NCBI GenBank assembly: GCA_963640395.1
Contig: CAVHZH010000017.1
Span: forward strand, 1-27,405
From: W0P33-017 sp963640395
Lineage (GTDB): Bacteria; Bacillota; Clostridia; Lachnospirales; Lachnospiraceae
Length of the DNA: 27,405 nt
Direction of reading: 5' to 3'
The notes below the pieces were generated by a model. It searched no databases and was not told where the DNA came from. It was given only the letters and a program-made list of their open reading frames with translations. Shown piece after piece: positions 8,008 through 16,256 of this stretch; position 1 is the first letter of the stretch, and each line of letters begins with the position of its first letter. Both the position numbers and the translations under genes were made by a program.

Positions 8008-9226
8008 GGATTATAAGAGAGCGATCATTTATGGATTGTTGAAAAAATATAATGACCGGTGTGCCAAGCATATAATTACCAATCGGCGGATCATATTGAA
8101 GCCGACAGAAATCTATGCAGATTATGAAGAAAATGATGCCTGTATGCAGGAAAAGCAATCCTTCCATGAGGCGGTAGATGAACTGCTTGCAAAGGGATTT
8201 GTTGCGGCTGATCATTTGAAATTCAGTGATGATGTTGAAAGAGTGTATCTCGTTGAAGATCAGATCGATGCGATCTATGAGTATCTGCAAGACAAATATG
8301 GCGTTGTTCCGCAAAGCATGCTGGCATATCAAGTGAATCAGATGGTAGAAAAATATGCTGCCGGTGGAGAGATCGTAAAAGCATACTGTGAAACGGTTTT
8401 GGAAAAGCTGAAGAATCCCGGATATACACTTGTTCCGGAGGCTGTGGAGGCAAATCTGAGCATGCTCCGGTTTCTGGAAAATAATACGGAAGATTTGTAT
8501 GTAAGGGAAGCGTCGATGCTTGTGTACGGCGATTCGAAATGGTTTGAGTGCAACAATTATGAAGAAATATGTACATTTTTGCGTGGCGTAACCGAAACAC
8601 CGCGGGAAGCTGCAGAGCGGAATGATGCGATATTGAGCCGCTTTCATGTGACACCCGCAGATCAGGAGATATTCATAAAGGGCGGCTGGAAAATTGAGTG
8701 GGACCATTACATTTTGGATGTGGCAAGGCTCACGGGTGGAGTGGCGATTTCGTCTGCGGACTGCCAGAATATTGTGCGTATTTCTGTTCAGGCAGAGTGT
8801 GTGATGACGATTGAGAATAAGACATCATATCAGCGAATGAATAGAGACCATGCTGCCATGATATATCTGGGCGGTTTCGCAAACCGGCATCAGATTGAAT
8901 TTTTAAAGCGGGTCATTTCGGACAATCCGGATATCAAATATCTGCATTTTGGAGACATAGATATCGGTGGCTTTTTGATCCATAAGCATCTGTGCCGGGA
9001 GACATCAAAGCAATTTGAATTATATTGCATGGGTATCCGGCAATTAAGTGACAGCCGCTATCGGCATTGTTTGAGAAAATTGACGGAAAGTGATCTCGCA
9101 CGGATGCAGGCGCTTATAGAGGATGAGGTATATCGGGATACCTTACAGTATATGCAGGTGCATAATGTAAAGCTTGAGCAGGAAATAGTCAGCTATTATG
9201 AATTATTTGCAAAATCCGGGCTTTAA
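7997..9226 (+). CDS. jetD: Wadjet subunit JetD, Toprim nuclease
   Basis: A 409-residue protein resembling JetD (DUF2220/DUF3322-type), the topoisomerase VI-like Toprim endonuclease that cuts the DNA once the JetABC motor has extruded a small circle. The N-terminal ~190 residues form an arm with winged-helix-like segments. The C-terminal Toprim domain has Glu273 in VMTIENKTSY and the DxD pair Asp320/Asp322 in LHFGDIDIGG, all expected metal-binding residues. Its ATG lies inside the 3' end of jetC (11-nt overlap), indicating translational coupling. It is the last gene of the operon, and a perfect hairpin terminator lies 54 nt downstream. The key residues are intact, so the nuclease is probably active. 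Confidence 0.92.
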   Translation: MSNKDYKRAIIYGLLKKYNDRCAKHIITNRRIILKPTEIYADYEENDACMQEKQSFHEAVDELLAKGFVAADHLKFSDDVERVYLVEDQIDAIYEYLQDKYGVVPQSMLAYQVNQMVEKYAAGGEIVKAYCETVLEKLKNPGYTLVPEAVEANLSMLRFLENNTEDLYVREASMLVYGDSKWFECNNYEEICTFLRGVTETPREAAERNDAILSRFHVTPADQEIFIKGGWKIEWDHYILDVARLTGGVAISSADCQNIVRISVQAECVMTIENKTSYQRMNRDHAAMIYLGGFANRHQIEFLKRVISDNPDIKYLHFGDIDIGGFLIHKHLCRETSKQFELYCMGIRQLSDSRYRHCLRKLTESDLARMQALIEDEVYRDTLQYMQVHNVKLEQEIVSYYELFAKSGL

Positions 9227-9280
9227 GCCGTCGGTGGCTGGAATCGGATATTTCGCGGGTGGAATTTAATGCTTATTAGT

Positions 9281-9311
9281 AAAAGGGTGCAAAATGTATT
9301 TGCACCCTTTT
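9281..9311. terminator. Bidirectional terminator between jetD and putP
   Basis: AAAAGGGTGCAAA (9281-9293) pairs perfectly over 13 bp with 9299-9311 around a 5-nt loop. A-rich and T-rich edges serve both directions, as expected between convergent genes. Confidence 0.9.
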
Positions 9312-9341
9312 AACATAGAAAATATACAGTACGCCTTGATT

Positions 9342-10865
9342 TTATTTTGCAGCCTCAAACTCCCTGATCTGTTCATCATCGGGCGCTGCGGTGAGCAGGC
9401 TGACAACGATAATGAACAGCAGTGATACAAAGAATGCAGGCAGCAGTTCGTAGATATTCCATACACCACCGAGCGGGCGGATGAGGTATTTCCAGAGGAA
9501 TACGGTTGCACCACCGGAGAGCATACCGGCGAGCGCGCCCCATTTGTTGGAACGCTTCCAGAACAGCGCGCACAGTGTAACAGCGCCGAAAGCACCGCCA
9601 AATCCAGCCCATGCAAAGGATACAATGCCAAATACAGAGGAGTCCGGATCTCTGGCGAGGAAAATGCCGAGAATAGCGATCGCCGCGATCGTGATACGTG
9701 CGACGATGACGCTCTGTTTATCGGTCAGCTTAATATGTAAGAAGTCCTGCATGATATTCTGGGACACACTCGATGCCGCAGCGAGAAGCTGGCTGTCTGC
9801 GGTAGACATCGTAGCTGCGAGAATACCGGCGATGATCACACCTGCAAGGAGTGCCGTCAGGGCACCGTGTTCGCTGATCAGTCCTGCGATGCGGACGATG
9901 ATCGTCTCACTGGAGCTGCCCTCGAGGAATTCGAGTGCGCCAGCCTTTGTCATACCGAGACCGACAATACCGATCGTGATGGCAACTGCCATAGCGATGA
10001 ACACCCAGACCGTAGCGATACGGCGGGATAAAACGAGCTTTTTCTCATCCTCGATCGCCATGAAACGGAGCAGGATATGGGGCATACCAAAGTAACCGAA
10101 GCCCCATGCCAGACAGGAGGCGATAGACAGTGCACTGTAGGCTACGGAGCCGCCGGTCGTTACATCATGTGAAGCTGTCAGCGACAGATAACCGGGCAGC
10201 GAGCGCGCGTTGTCCATGACAGCATCCCAGCCGCCTGCATGGGTGATACCGTAGCTGAGAACGGCTATCAGCGCGATGGTCATGACGATACTCTGAATCA
10301 GGTCTGTCGTGGATACGGCGCTGAAACCACCCATGATCGTGTAGCCGATGATGACCAGTGCGGATATGAGCATAGCTGTTGTATAATCGACACCGAACAG
10401 GCTGTTGAACAGCTTGCCGCAGGCTGCAAAACCGGATGCGGTATATGGAATAAAGAAAATGATGATCGCCAGGGCAGCCAGCGCGTTCAGCATATTGCTC
10501 TTGTCATGGTAGCGTTTGGAGAAAAAGTCCGGGACAGTGATCGCACCGATATTTTGTGAATAGCGGCGCAGTCTGCGTGAAACAAAGTACCAGTTCAGCC
10601 ATGTGCCGACACCCAGACCGACCGCCGTCCATGCAGCATCCGCGACACCGGACAGATAAGCGACACCGGGCAGACCCATCAGAAGCCAGCTGCTCATATC
10701 ACTTGCCTCTGCACTCATGGCAGTGACGATAGGTCCCATCTTTCGTCCGCCGAGATAGAAGTCCTCTGTGCTGGAAGTCTGTTTACTAAAATAAAAACCG
10801 ACTGCAAGCATCGCGAGCAGATAGACGACAATCGCCGCGATAATCAGAAAGTTTGTTGTGTTCAT
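9342..10865 (-). CDS. putP: Sodium/proline symporter PutP
   Basis: A 507-residue integral membrane protein of the sodium:solute symporter family, importing proline with Na+. About 13 hydrophobic segments run along the whole length. Residues known to matter in E. coli PutP are present one position shifted: Arg41 (YLGGRKMGP), Asp56 and Ser58 (SAEASDMSSWLLMGLPG). Length and the C-terminal pattern fit PutP rather than the pantothenate or glucose members. The ATG has AGGAGG at 10874-10879 and a good promoter upstream. It is transcribed alone, divergently from the metal-resistance operon and convergently with jetD. Proline is the most likely substrate; a related amino acid cannot be excluded. Confidence 0.93.
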   Translation of the reverse strand: MNTTNFLIIAAIVVYLLAMLAVGFYFSKQTSSTEDFYLGGRKMGPIVTAMSAEASDMSSWLLMGLPGVAYLSGVADAAWTAVGLGVGTWLNWYFVSRRLRRYSQNIGAITVPDFFSKRYHDKSNMLNALAALAIIIFFIPYTASGFAACGKLFNSLFGVDYTTAMLISALVIIGYTIMGGFSAVSTTDLIQSIVMTIALIAVLSYGITHAGGWDAVMDNARSLPGYLSLTASHDVTTGGSVAYSALSIASCLAWGFGYFGMPHILLRFMAIEDEKKLVLSRRIATVWVFIAMAVAITIGIVGLGMTKAGALEFLEGSSSETIIVRIAGLISEHGALTALLAGVIIAGILAATMSTADSQLLAAASSVSQNIMQDFLHIKLTDKQSVIVARITIAAIAILGIFLARDPDSSVFGIVSFAWAGFGGAFGAVTLCALFWKRSNKWGALAGMLSGGATVFLWKYLIRPLGGVWNIYELLPAFFVSLLFIIVVSLLTAAPDDEQIREFEAAK

Positions 10866-10925
10866 ATTCCTAACCTCCTCAAATAATAATGGACGCTTTG
10901 CTGTTGTAAAGCAAAATACTTCCCT

Positions 10926-10954
10926 ATTTTACCATGATTTTTAATGAGCGTAAA
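10926..10954 (-). promoter_or_regulatory. putP promoter
   Basis: On the minus strand TTTACG (10954-10949), a 17-bp spacer and TAAAAT (10931-10926), with TGG directly before the -10. It lies 60 bp upstream of the putP start and back to back with the cadC promoter. Confidence 0.65.
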
Positions 10955-10973
10955 TACTAAATGCATTTTCGTA

Positions 10974-11002
10974 TTGACAAACGTAAGGAGTGATGATAAC
11001 AT
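10974..11002 (+). promoter_or_regulatory. Promoter of the metal-resistance operon
   Basis: TTGACA (10974-10979), a 17-bp spacer and TAACAT (10997-11002). Transcription would begin near 11009, exactly where the operator-like dyad begins. Confidence 0.75.
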
Positions 11003-11008
11003 GAACGC

Positions 11009-11044
11009 ATGAACAGTTGCTCATATGTAAACATGAGCATGTTC
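11009..11044 (+). promoter_or_regulatory. ArsR/CadC-type operator dyad
   Basis: ATGAACAGTTGCTCAT (11009-11024) is an imperfect palindrome like known SmtB/CadC operators (TGAACA..TGTTCA core). Its right half is mirrored again by ATGAGCATGTTC (11033-11044), so GAACA..GCTCAT and ATGAGC..TGTTC form a larger dyad over the predicted transcription start. The CadC-like protein encoded next is the probable binder. Confidence 0.6.
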
Positions 11045-11121
11045 CTGCGGAGATTTCATTAGGTGATTGTAAAATAGTCTCGCGATCACCTAGCGATTTC
11101 ATACCAGAAAGGAGTACACCG

Positions 11122-11481
11122 ATGGCAATCAATGATGTTGAAACCTGCGAGGACACTTGCGTACATACAGACCGTCTGGATAAGGTGCGTGCGGGACTTC
11201 CCGATGAGGATGAGCTGTACGATCTGGCAGAGCTGTTTAAGGTATTCGGTGATTCGACGCGCATCCGTATTTTGTATGTGCTGTTCGAGTCGGAGCTGTG
11301 CGTGTGTGATCTGGCGGAGGCATTACAGATGACGCAGTCCGCGATCTCGCACCAGTTGAAGATCTTAAAGCAGGCAAAGCTGGTGAGCGGCAGACGCGAG
11401 GGCAAATCGGTGTTCTACTCGCTGGCGGATGATCATGTGCGTCTGATCATCGATCAGGGGCGCGAGCATATTGAGGAGTAA
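11122..11481 (+). CDS. cadC: CadC/SmtB-type metal-responsive ArsR family repressor
   Basis: A 119-residue winged-helix repressor of the ArsR/SmtB family that releases DNA on binding soft or transition metals. Both known sensor sites can be read: the alpha3N-type site with Cys9 and Cys13 near the N-terminus plus Cys60 and Cys62 in ELCVCDLA, typical of Cd/Pb-sensing CadC; and the alpha5 site as Asp103-x-His105 and His116-x-x-Glu119 at the very C-terminus, typical of Zn sensing. The DNA-reading helix is TQSAISHQLKILKQAKLV. ATG 11122 follows AAGGAG. An upstream in-frame extension is rejected because it starts within the operator and has no family resemblance. It is first in an operon with a metal-binding protein and a P-type ATPase, and is probably autoregulated through the dyad at 11009-11044. 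Confidence 0.93.
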   Translation: MAINDVETCEDTCVHTDRLDKVRAGLPDEDELYDLAELFKVFGDSTRIRILYVLFESELCVCDLAEALQMTQSAISHQLKILKQAKLVSGRREGKSVFYSLADDHVRLIIDQGREHIEE

Positions 11482-11506
11482 AAATCAAAACAGGAGGACA
11501 TTTATT

Positions 11507-11725
11507 ATGAAAAAGAAATTTAAGCTTGAGGATCTGGATTGTGCAAACTGCGCAGCAAAAATGGAGGACGCGATCAAAAAAATCGACGGTGTCAATGACG
11601 CATCTGTCAGCTTTATGACCCAGAAAATGACGATTGACGCAGAGGATGACCGTTTTGATGCGATCATGGATGAAGTCATAGCAGTATGTGCAAAGGTAGA
11701 GCCGGACACAAAGATCTTGAGATAA
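11507..11725 (+). CDS. Stand-alone heavy-metal-associated (HMA) domain protein
   Basis: A 72-residue cytosolic protein consisting of a single ferredoxin-like HMA domain. The metal loop reads LEDLDCANCAAKM, with Cys12 and Cys15. Asp11 before the first Cys is typical of Zn/Cd/Pb-exporting ATPase domains rather than Cu chaperones. The start ATG has AGGAGG at 11492-11497. It lies between the cadC-like repressor and an ATPase gene whose product starts directly at the membrane region, so this domain probably serves as its detached metal-binding domain or as a metal-delivering chaperone. Function is inferred from context; the domain call is secure. Confidence 0.92.
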   Translation: MKKKFKLEDLDCANCAAKMEDAIKKIDGVNDASVSFMTQKMTIDAEDDRFDAIMDEVIAVCAKVEPDTKILR

Positions 11726-11761
11726 TAAGAGCAGTGAAAAGGTGATTTCGAGGTATCTATT

Positions 11762-13657
11762 ATGACGAAGAAACAAAAACGGATGCTTATCCGTATCGTG
11801 ATCGCATTCATTATGCTGGCGGCAGTCATGGTCGCAGAGCACACCGGTCTGACAGACCGGATACAGCCGCATATCCTGCTGGCAGTGATCTGTCTGGTGC
11901 CGTATCTGATCATCGGCTATGATATATTGTTCAAGGCAGTGCGGAATATCCGCAACGGACAGGTCTTTGATGAGAACTTTCTGATGATGGTCGCTACCTT
12001 TGGCGCGTTCGGCGTAGGTGATTATTCAGAGGCAGTTGCCGTTATGCTGTTTTATCAGGTGGGTGAGCTGTTTCAGGGTTATGCGGTTGGAAAGTCCAGA
12101 CAGTCGATCTCAGAAATGATGGACATTTGTCCGGAATATGCCAATATAGAAGAAGCCGGCGTACTCACACAGGTCGATCCGGATGATGTAGAGGTCGGAA
12201 CGATCATCGTGATCAAGCCCGGAGAGCGTGTGCCGTTAGATGGTGTCGTTGTAGAGGGAGAATCCATGATCGATACAGCGGCATTGACTGGGGAGTCTGT
12301 TCCGCGCCGGGCTGGTGTGGGCGATGACATTATCAGCGGCTGCGTAAATGGCAGCGGCACGCTTAAGGTGCGCACGACAAAGAAATTTGACGATTCTACC
12401 GTAGCGTGTATTTTGGAGCTGGTAGAGAACGCCTCCAGCAAAAAGGCGAGGGTAGAGAATTTTATCACCCGTTTTGCAAAATATTATACGCCCATCGTTA
12501 CGATCGGAGCCGTTATTTTAGCGATTATACCGCCGATTGTGCTTTTTCTGATGGGAGCGGGCAGCCCCGGGGCATTGTTTGGAACATGGGTTTACCGTGC
12601 ATGTACCTTCCTCGTTATTTCCTGCCCGTGTGCACTCGTGATCTCCGTACCGCTCGGATTTTTCAGTGGTATAGGTGCAGCATCAAAAAAGGGTGTGCTC
12701 GTCAAGGGCAGCAACTACTTAGAGATCGTAGCGGAACTGGATACGCTTGTATTTGACAAGACAGGAACGCTCACAAAGGGTGAATTTAAGGTCAATGAAG
12801 TGGCACCTGTCCGGATGGAGGAGTGTGAGCTGCTCGAACTGGCAGCACTGGCAGAGGGTTATTCGACACACCCGATCGCGGCTTCGATCAGGGAGGCATA
12901 TGGCAAGCCGCTGGCGATGGAGCGCGTAGCGGACACCGAGGAGATCTCCGGACACGGAATCCATACATTGATCGATGGCAGAGAGGTCTATGTCGGCAAT
13001 GCGGGGCTCATGCATTCGTTGAAGCTGCATTTTACGGAGTCAGAGAGTGAAGGAACGGTAGTATATGTGGCATGTGAAGGCAGCTTTGCCGGAACGATCG
13101 TGATCTCGGATACGGTCAAGGAGGGCGCGCGCGAAGCGATAGCCGACATGAAACGCGTCGGTGTGAAAAAGACCGTGATGCTTACCGGCGACCGCAAGGA
13201 GGCTGCGGAGGCAGTCGCAAGGGAGCTGGGTATCGATGAGGTTCATTATGAGCTGCTTCCGGCGGATAAGGTCTCACAGGTGGAGCAGTTGATCGCTGCG
13301 CTGCCGGAAAAAGGCAGGCTGGGATTTGTCGGCGACGGTATCAATGATGCGCCGGTGCTCACACGCGCCGATGTCGGTATCGCGATGGGCAGCATGGGCA
13401 GTGACGCGGCGATCGAGGCAGCCGATGTCGTTTTGATGGATGATGATGTGCGAAAGATCGCGGCTATCGTGGCGATTGCCCGAAAAACACTGCGCATTGT
13501 CCGCCAGAATATCGTATTTGCGCTGGCAGTCAAGGCAGTGGTGCTCGTGTTAGGTGCGACCGGTCATGCCAATATGTGGGCAGCCGTATTCGCGGATGTC
13601 GGTGTATCTGTACTGGCGATCCTCAATTCCATGCGGGCGCTGAACACAGCAGAATAA
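11762..13657 (+). CDS. cadA: Cd2+/Zn2+/Pb2+-exporting P1B-type ATPase
   Basis: A 631-residue membrane pump that exports soft metals using ATP. Visible in order: membrane helices from residue ~8, actuator motif TGES (176-179), the transmembrane metal site Cys288-Pro-Cys290, phosphorylation motif DKTGT with Asp332, the nucleotide-domain His370-Pro371, hinge GDGINDAP with Asp525, and last helices with the Lys and Asp (LAVKAVVLVLG, FADVGVS) typical of the ZntA/CadA (P1B-2) subgroup. Unlike most CadA proteins it has no N-terminal HMA domain; that is encoded by the gene just upstream. The ATG follows GAGGT after a 36-nt gap. It is the last gene of the metal operon, ended by a hairpin at 13671. Confidence 0.95.
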   Translation: MTKKQKRMLIRIVIAFIMLAAVMVAEHTGLTDRIQPHILLAVICLVPYLIIGYDILFKAVRNIRNGQVFDENFLMMVATFGAFGVGDYSEAVAVMLFYQVGELFQGYAVGKSRQSISEMMDICPEYANIEEAGVLTQVDPDDVEVGTIIVIKPGERVPLDGVVVEGESMIDTAALTGESVPRRAGVGDDIISGCVNGSGTLKVRTTKKFDDSTVACILELVENASSKKARVENFITRFAKYYTPIVTIGAVILAIIPPIVLFLMGAGSPGALFGTWVYRACTFLVISCPCALVISVPLGFFSGIGAASKKGVLVKGSNYLEIVAELDTLVFDKTGTLTKGEFKVNEVAPVRMEECELLELAALAEGYSTHPIAASIREAYGKPLAMERVADTEEISGHGIHTLIDGREVYVGNAGLMHSLKLHFTESESEGTVVYVACEGSFAGTIVISDTVKEGAREAIADMKRVGVKKTVMLTGDRKEAAEAVARELGIDEVHYELLPADKVSQVEQLIAALPEKGRLGFVGDGINDAPVLTRADVGIAMGSMGSDAAIEAADVVLMDDDVRKIAAIVAIARKTLRIVRQNIVFALAVKAVVLVLGATGHANMWAAVFADVGVSVLAILNSMRALNTAE

Positions 13658-13670
13658 TAGATAGGTATAG

Positions 13671-13727
13671 GGGTCTGGATGTGATGGCTCATTTTATGGT
13701 TCATTGCATCCAAACCCTTGTTTTTTT
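13671..13727 (+). terminator. Terminator of the metal-resistance operon
   Basis: A long imperfect hairpin (13671-13690 with 13698-13717, including G-T wobbles) is followed by CTTG-type linker and seven T residues (13721-13727). Confidence 0.75.
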
Positions 13728-13746
13728 CTGATTTTCCATATATGAT
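13718..13746 (+). promoter_or_regulatory. Candidate promoter of the antiporter gene
   Basis: TTGTTT (13718-13723), a 17-bp spacer and TATGAT (13741-13746). The -35 element overlaps the T tail of the preceding terminator. Confidence 0.35.
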
Positions 13747-13811
13747 GTATCTGTTCGGAATCAAAGGGTCAGATTCTGAAATGATAGATAGGGAAAGAAG
13801 AGGATATGGAT

Positions 13812-14744
13812 ATGCATTTATTAGTGGAGTTGGTGTTACTTGTGATCGGCTTTGCCATGCTGGTCAAGGGCGCAGATGTCTTTGTTGAGGGAGCAGCAGG
13901 AATCGCAGCCAAATTCGGCATTCCGCAGCTTGTCATCGGACTGACGATCGTAGCGATGGGAACGAGCGCGCCGGAGGCAGCGGTGAGTATCACGGCGGCG
14001 ATGAAGGGAACGGCAGATATTACGGTCGGAAACGTTGTCGGCAGCAATATTTTAAATATTTTGATCATTCTCGGCGTGACTGCGGTCATCGTGGCAGTCG
14101 AGGTACAGCAATCGACGATCCGCTACGAGATCCCATTTGTGTCGGTTGTCACTATCGTGCTGCTTGTGATGGGTATGACGGACGGAGTGATCGGGCACCT
14201 TGACGGGGTGGTCCTGTGGGGTCTGTTTATCGTCTATCTCGCCTATCTGTTTGTGATAGCGAAAAAAGGCAGATCAGAGGACGGGGAAATACCGGATGAA
14301 CCGGTCTGGAAGCTGCTTGTATTTATCGTGATCGGAGCGGTGCTCATTATCTGGGGAGCGGACATCAGCGTGGATGCGGCAACGGAGCTCGCGCGGGCGG
14401 TTGGATTGAGTGAGCGGTTTATCGGACTGACGATCGTAGCGCTCGGAACGAGCCTGCCGGAGCTGTGTACTTCCGTAGTCGCAGCGAGAAAGGGAAAAGC
14501 CGATCTCGCCATCGGCAACATCGTCGGCAGCAACATCTTCAATATCCTGTTTGTGATCGGAACGACGGCACTCATTGTTCCGGTGGCGTTCCAACCGGCA
14601 TTTATTATCGATACGCTGGTAGCGCTTGCGGCGGCTGTGATGCTCTGGATCTGTGTGTTTCCGAAAAAAAAGCTCACCAGACCCGGCGGTGTGGTGATGC
14701 TCGTCTCATACGCAGCATATCTGGCATATTTGATGATGAAATAA
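13812..14744 (+). CDS. Calcium/sodium antiporter, CaCA family (YrbG-like)
   Basis: A 310-residue membrane protein with ten or so hydrophobic helices, built as two inverted repeats. Each repeat carries the alpha signature: GTSAPEAAVS and GNVVGSNILN in the first half, GTSLPELCTS and GNIVGSNIFN in the second, holding the ion-binding acidic residues. The halves are joined by a short charged loop (KKGRSEDGEIPDEP). The family exchanges Ca2+ or other cations for Na+/H+. ATG 13812 was preferred over ATG 13806 because AGAGG at 13799-13803 then sits 8 nt upstream. The glycoside-hydrolase-like gene begins 55 nt downstream and may be co-transcribed. The ion specificity is not shown by the sequence. Confidence 0.92.
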   Translation: MHLLVELVLLVIGFAMLVKGADVFVEGAAGIAAKFGIPQLVIGLTIVAMGTSAPEAAVSITAAMKGTADITVGNVVGSNILNILIILGVTAVIVAVEVQQSTIRYEIPFVSVVTIVLLVMGMTDGVIGHLDGVVLWGLFIVYLAYLFVIAKKGRSEDGEIPDEPVWKLLVFIVIGAVLIIWGADISVDAATELARAVGLSERFIGLTIVALGTSLPELCTSVVAARKGKADLAIGNIVGSNIFNILFVIGTTALIVPVAFQPAFIIDTLVALAAAVMLWICVFPKKKLTRPGGVVMLVSYAAYLAYLMMK

Positions 14745-14799
14745 AACAGTTCGGCATTTCAGCCTGAACATATTTGAAAGGCTTTAGGGGAACATAGAT

Positions 14800-16146
14800 A
14801 TGAAAAAGGGTTACAGGCAGTGGATTTATTTACTTGCGGTTCTTGTCGCAGCGGCGGTGATCGTGATTGCACTGGTACATAGCGGCGTGATTTCGCGGTT
14901 TTGGGAGTCTTCCGAGGTGGCGGTAGCGCCTGCGGAGGAAGAAGATTCTGCTGATGAGTCGGGTGAAATATCGTCGCAGACGGAGGAGTCAGCGGACAGT
15001 ACGGCGGAAGAAGTGACGCAGCAGCCGGCAGAGGAGGAAGCATCGGACAGCTCTACGGCAGATGAGCCGCAGGAGGAGCCCACGCAGGCGCTGGATGCTA
15101 CGGAAGCACTGGAGGCGTATCTGGCGCAGGATCAGCGAAAATCGCGGAAAGTGAAGGGTATTTTTGTCACGGGAGCGGTCGCCGGGACGCAGAATACGAT
15201 GCCGGAGCTTGTGCAGATGGTGGAAGATACGTCGCTCAATGCGATGGTGATCGACATCAAAAACGATTCCGGGGAAGTCACCTATGAGATGGGACTGCCG
15301 CTTGCCGAGGAGATCGGCGCACAGGTGCGCTATGTATCGGATATGCCGAAGCTGATCCGCCAGTTAAAGAAAAAGAATATTTATCTGATTGCGCGTATTG
15401 TGGCGTTCAAGGATCCGATTCTCGCAGAAAAGAAACCCGAATATGCGGTAAAAAATCAGGATGGAAGTGTTTTCCATGACAATAACGGTCTTGCGTGGGT
15501 CAATCCGTACCGGGAGGAGGTATGGGATTATCTGATCGATCTGAGCAAGGAGGCAGTTGCACTTGGATTTGACGAGATTCAGTACGATTACATCCGTTTT
15601 TCAACGGCAAAGGGTATTGCAGAGGCGGACTTTGGGAATGCAGTTAAGGGCAGGACGAAACAGGATGCGATCACGGAATTTCTGACAAAGGCATATGAGA
15701 CACTCGCTCCGATGGGCGTTTATGTATCTGCGGATGTATTTGGCACGATCATCTGCAATGAGACTGACGGAGAGCTGATCGGGCAGGATTATGTCGAGAT
15801 GGCAAAGCACTGTGATTATATTTGTCCGATGGTCTATCCGTCACATTATACAAACAATGCCTATGGAATTGCAGTGCCGGATGCAAAACCCTACGATCTG
15901 ATCTATGCGGCGGTGGCGGACGGCGAAAAGCGGCTGCAGGATGCCAAAGCAGCAGATCCGCAGATGCATATTGCAAAGCAGCGACCGTGGCTGCAGGCGT
16001 TTACGGCAACATGGGTAGACGGACACATTTCCTACACCGGGCAGCAGCTCAGTGACCAGATCCGCGGTGCAGCCGATGCAGGGGTACATGAGTGGCTGCT
16101 ATGGAATGCGTCGAACAATTATGATAAGGTAAAGAGTGGATTGTAG
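14800..16146 (+). CDS. Membrane-anchored putative glycoside hydrolase (DUF4015)
   Basis: A 448-residue surface protein. Residues ~8-28 form a single membrane anchor (or uncleaved signal), without a lipobox. Residues ~35-110 are an acidic, Ser/Glu/Asp/Ala-rich linker through the wall. The rest (~118-445) resembles the DUF4015 'putative glycosyl hydrolase' domain: KGIFVTG at its start, MVIDIKNDSGEVTYE, IARIVAFKDP, the acidic FDEIQYDYIRFS strand end, VSADVFG, and ICPMVYPSHY. These fit a TIM barrel whose acidic strand ends would be catalytic. ATG 14800 follows AGGGG. The substrate is unknown; family members are known only by structure-like similarity to amylase-type barrels. It is closed by a hairpin at 16186-16218. 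Confidence 0.85.
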   Translation: MKKGYRQWIYLLAVLVAAAVIVIALVHSGVISRFWESSEVAVAPAEEEDSADESGEISSQTEESADSTAEEVTQQPAEEEASDSSTADEPQEEPTQALDATEALEAYLAQDQRKSRKVKGIFVTGAVAGTQNTMPELVQMVEDTSLNAMVIDIKNDSGEVTYEMGLPLAEEIGAQVRYVSDMPKLIRQLKKKNIYLIARIVAFKDPILAEKKPEYAVKNQDGSVFHDNNGLAWVNPYREEVWDYLIDLSKEAVALGFDEIQYDYIRFSTAKGIAEADFGNAVKGRTKQDAITEFLTKAYETLAPMGVYVSADVFGTIICNETDGELIGQDYVEMAKHCDYICPMVYPSHYTNNAYGIAVPDAKPYDLIYAAVADGEKRLQDAKAADPQMHIAKQRPWLQAFTATWVDGHISYTGQQLSDQIRGAADAGVHEWLLWNASNNYDKVKSGL

Positions 16147-16185
16147 ACGTAAAAAGTTCGTAACTGTGAAGGTACTGAACAGTTA

Positions 16186-16218
16186 AAAAAGCTCTGTGCG
16201 TGCGGCACAGAGCTTTTT
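16186..16218. terminator. Bidirectional terminator between the DUF4015 gene and but
   Basis: A perfect 14-bp stem (16186-16199 with 16205-16218) has a 5-nt loop with A and T runs at its ends, placed between two convergent genes. Confidence 0.92.
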
Positions 16219-16256
16219 GCGTCCCTTGAAATAAAAACCCTCGGGCAGGGTGCGGA

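Noticed and set aside
11017..11121. 35-codon extension of the CadC-like repressor
   Set aside because: It would start inside the operator, only a few bases after the predicted transcription start, and contains the leader hairpin.
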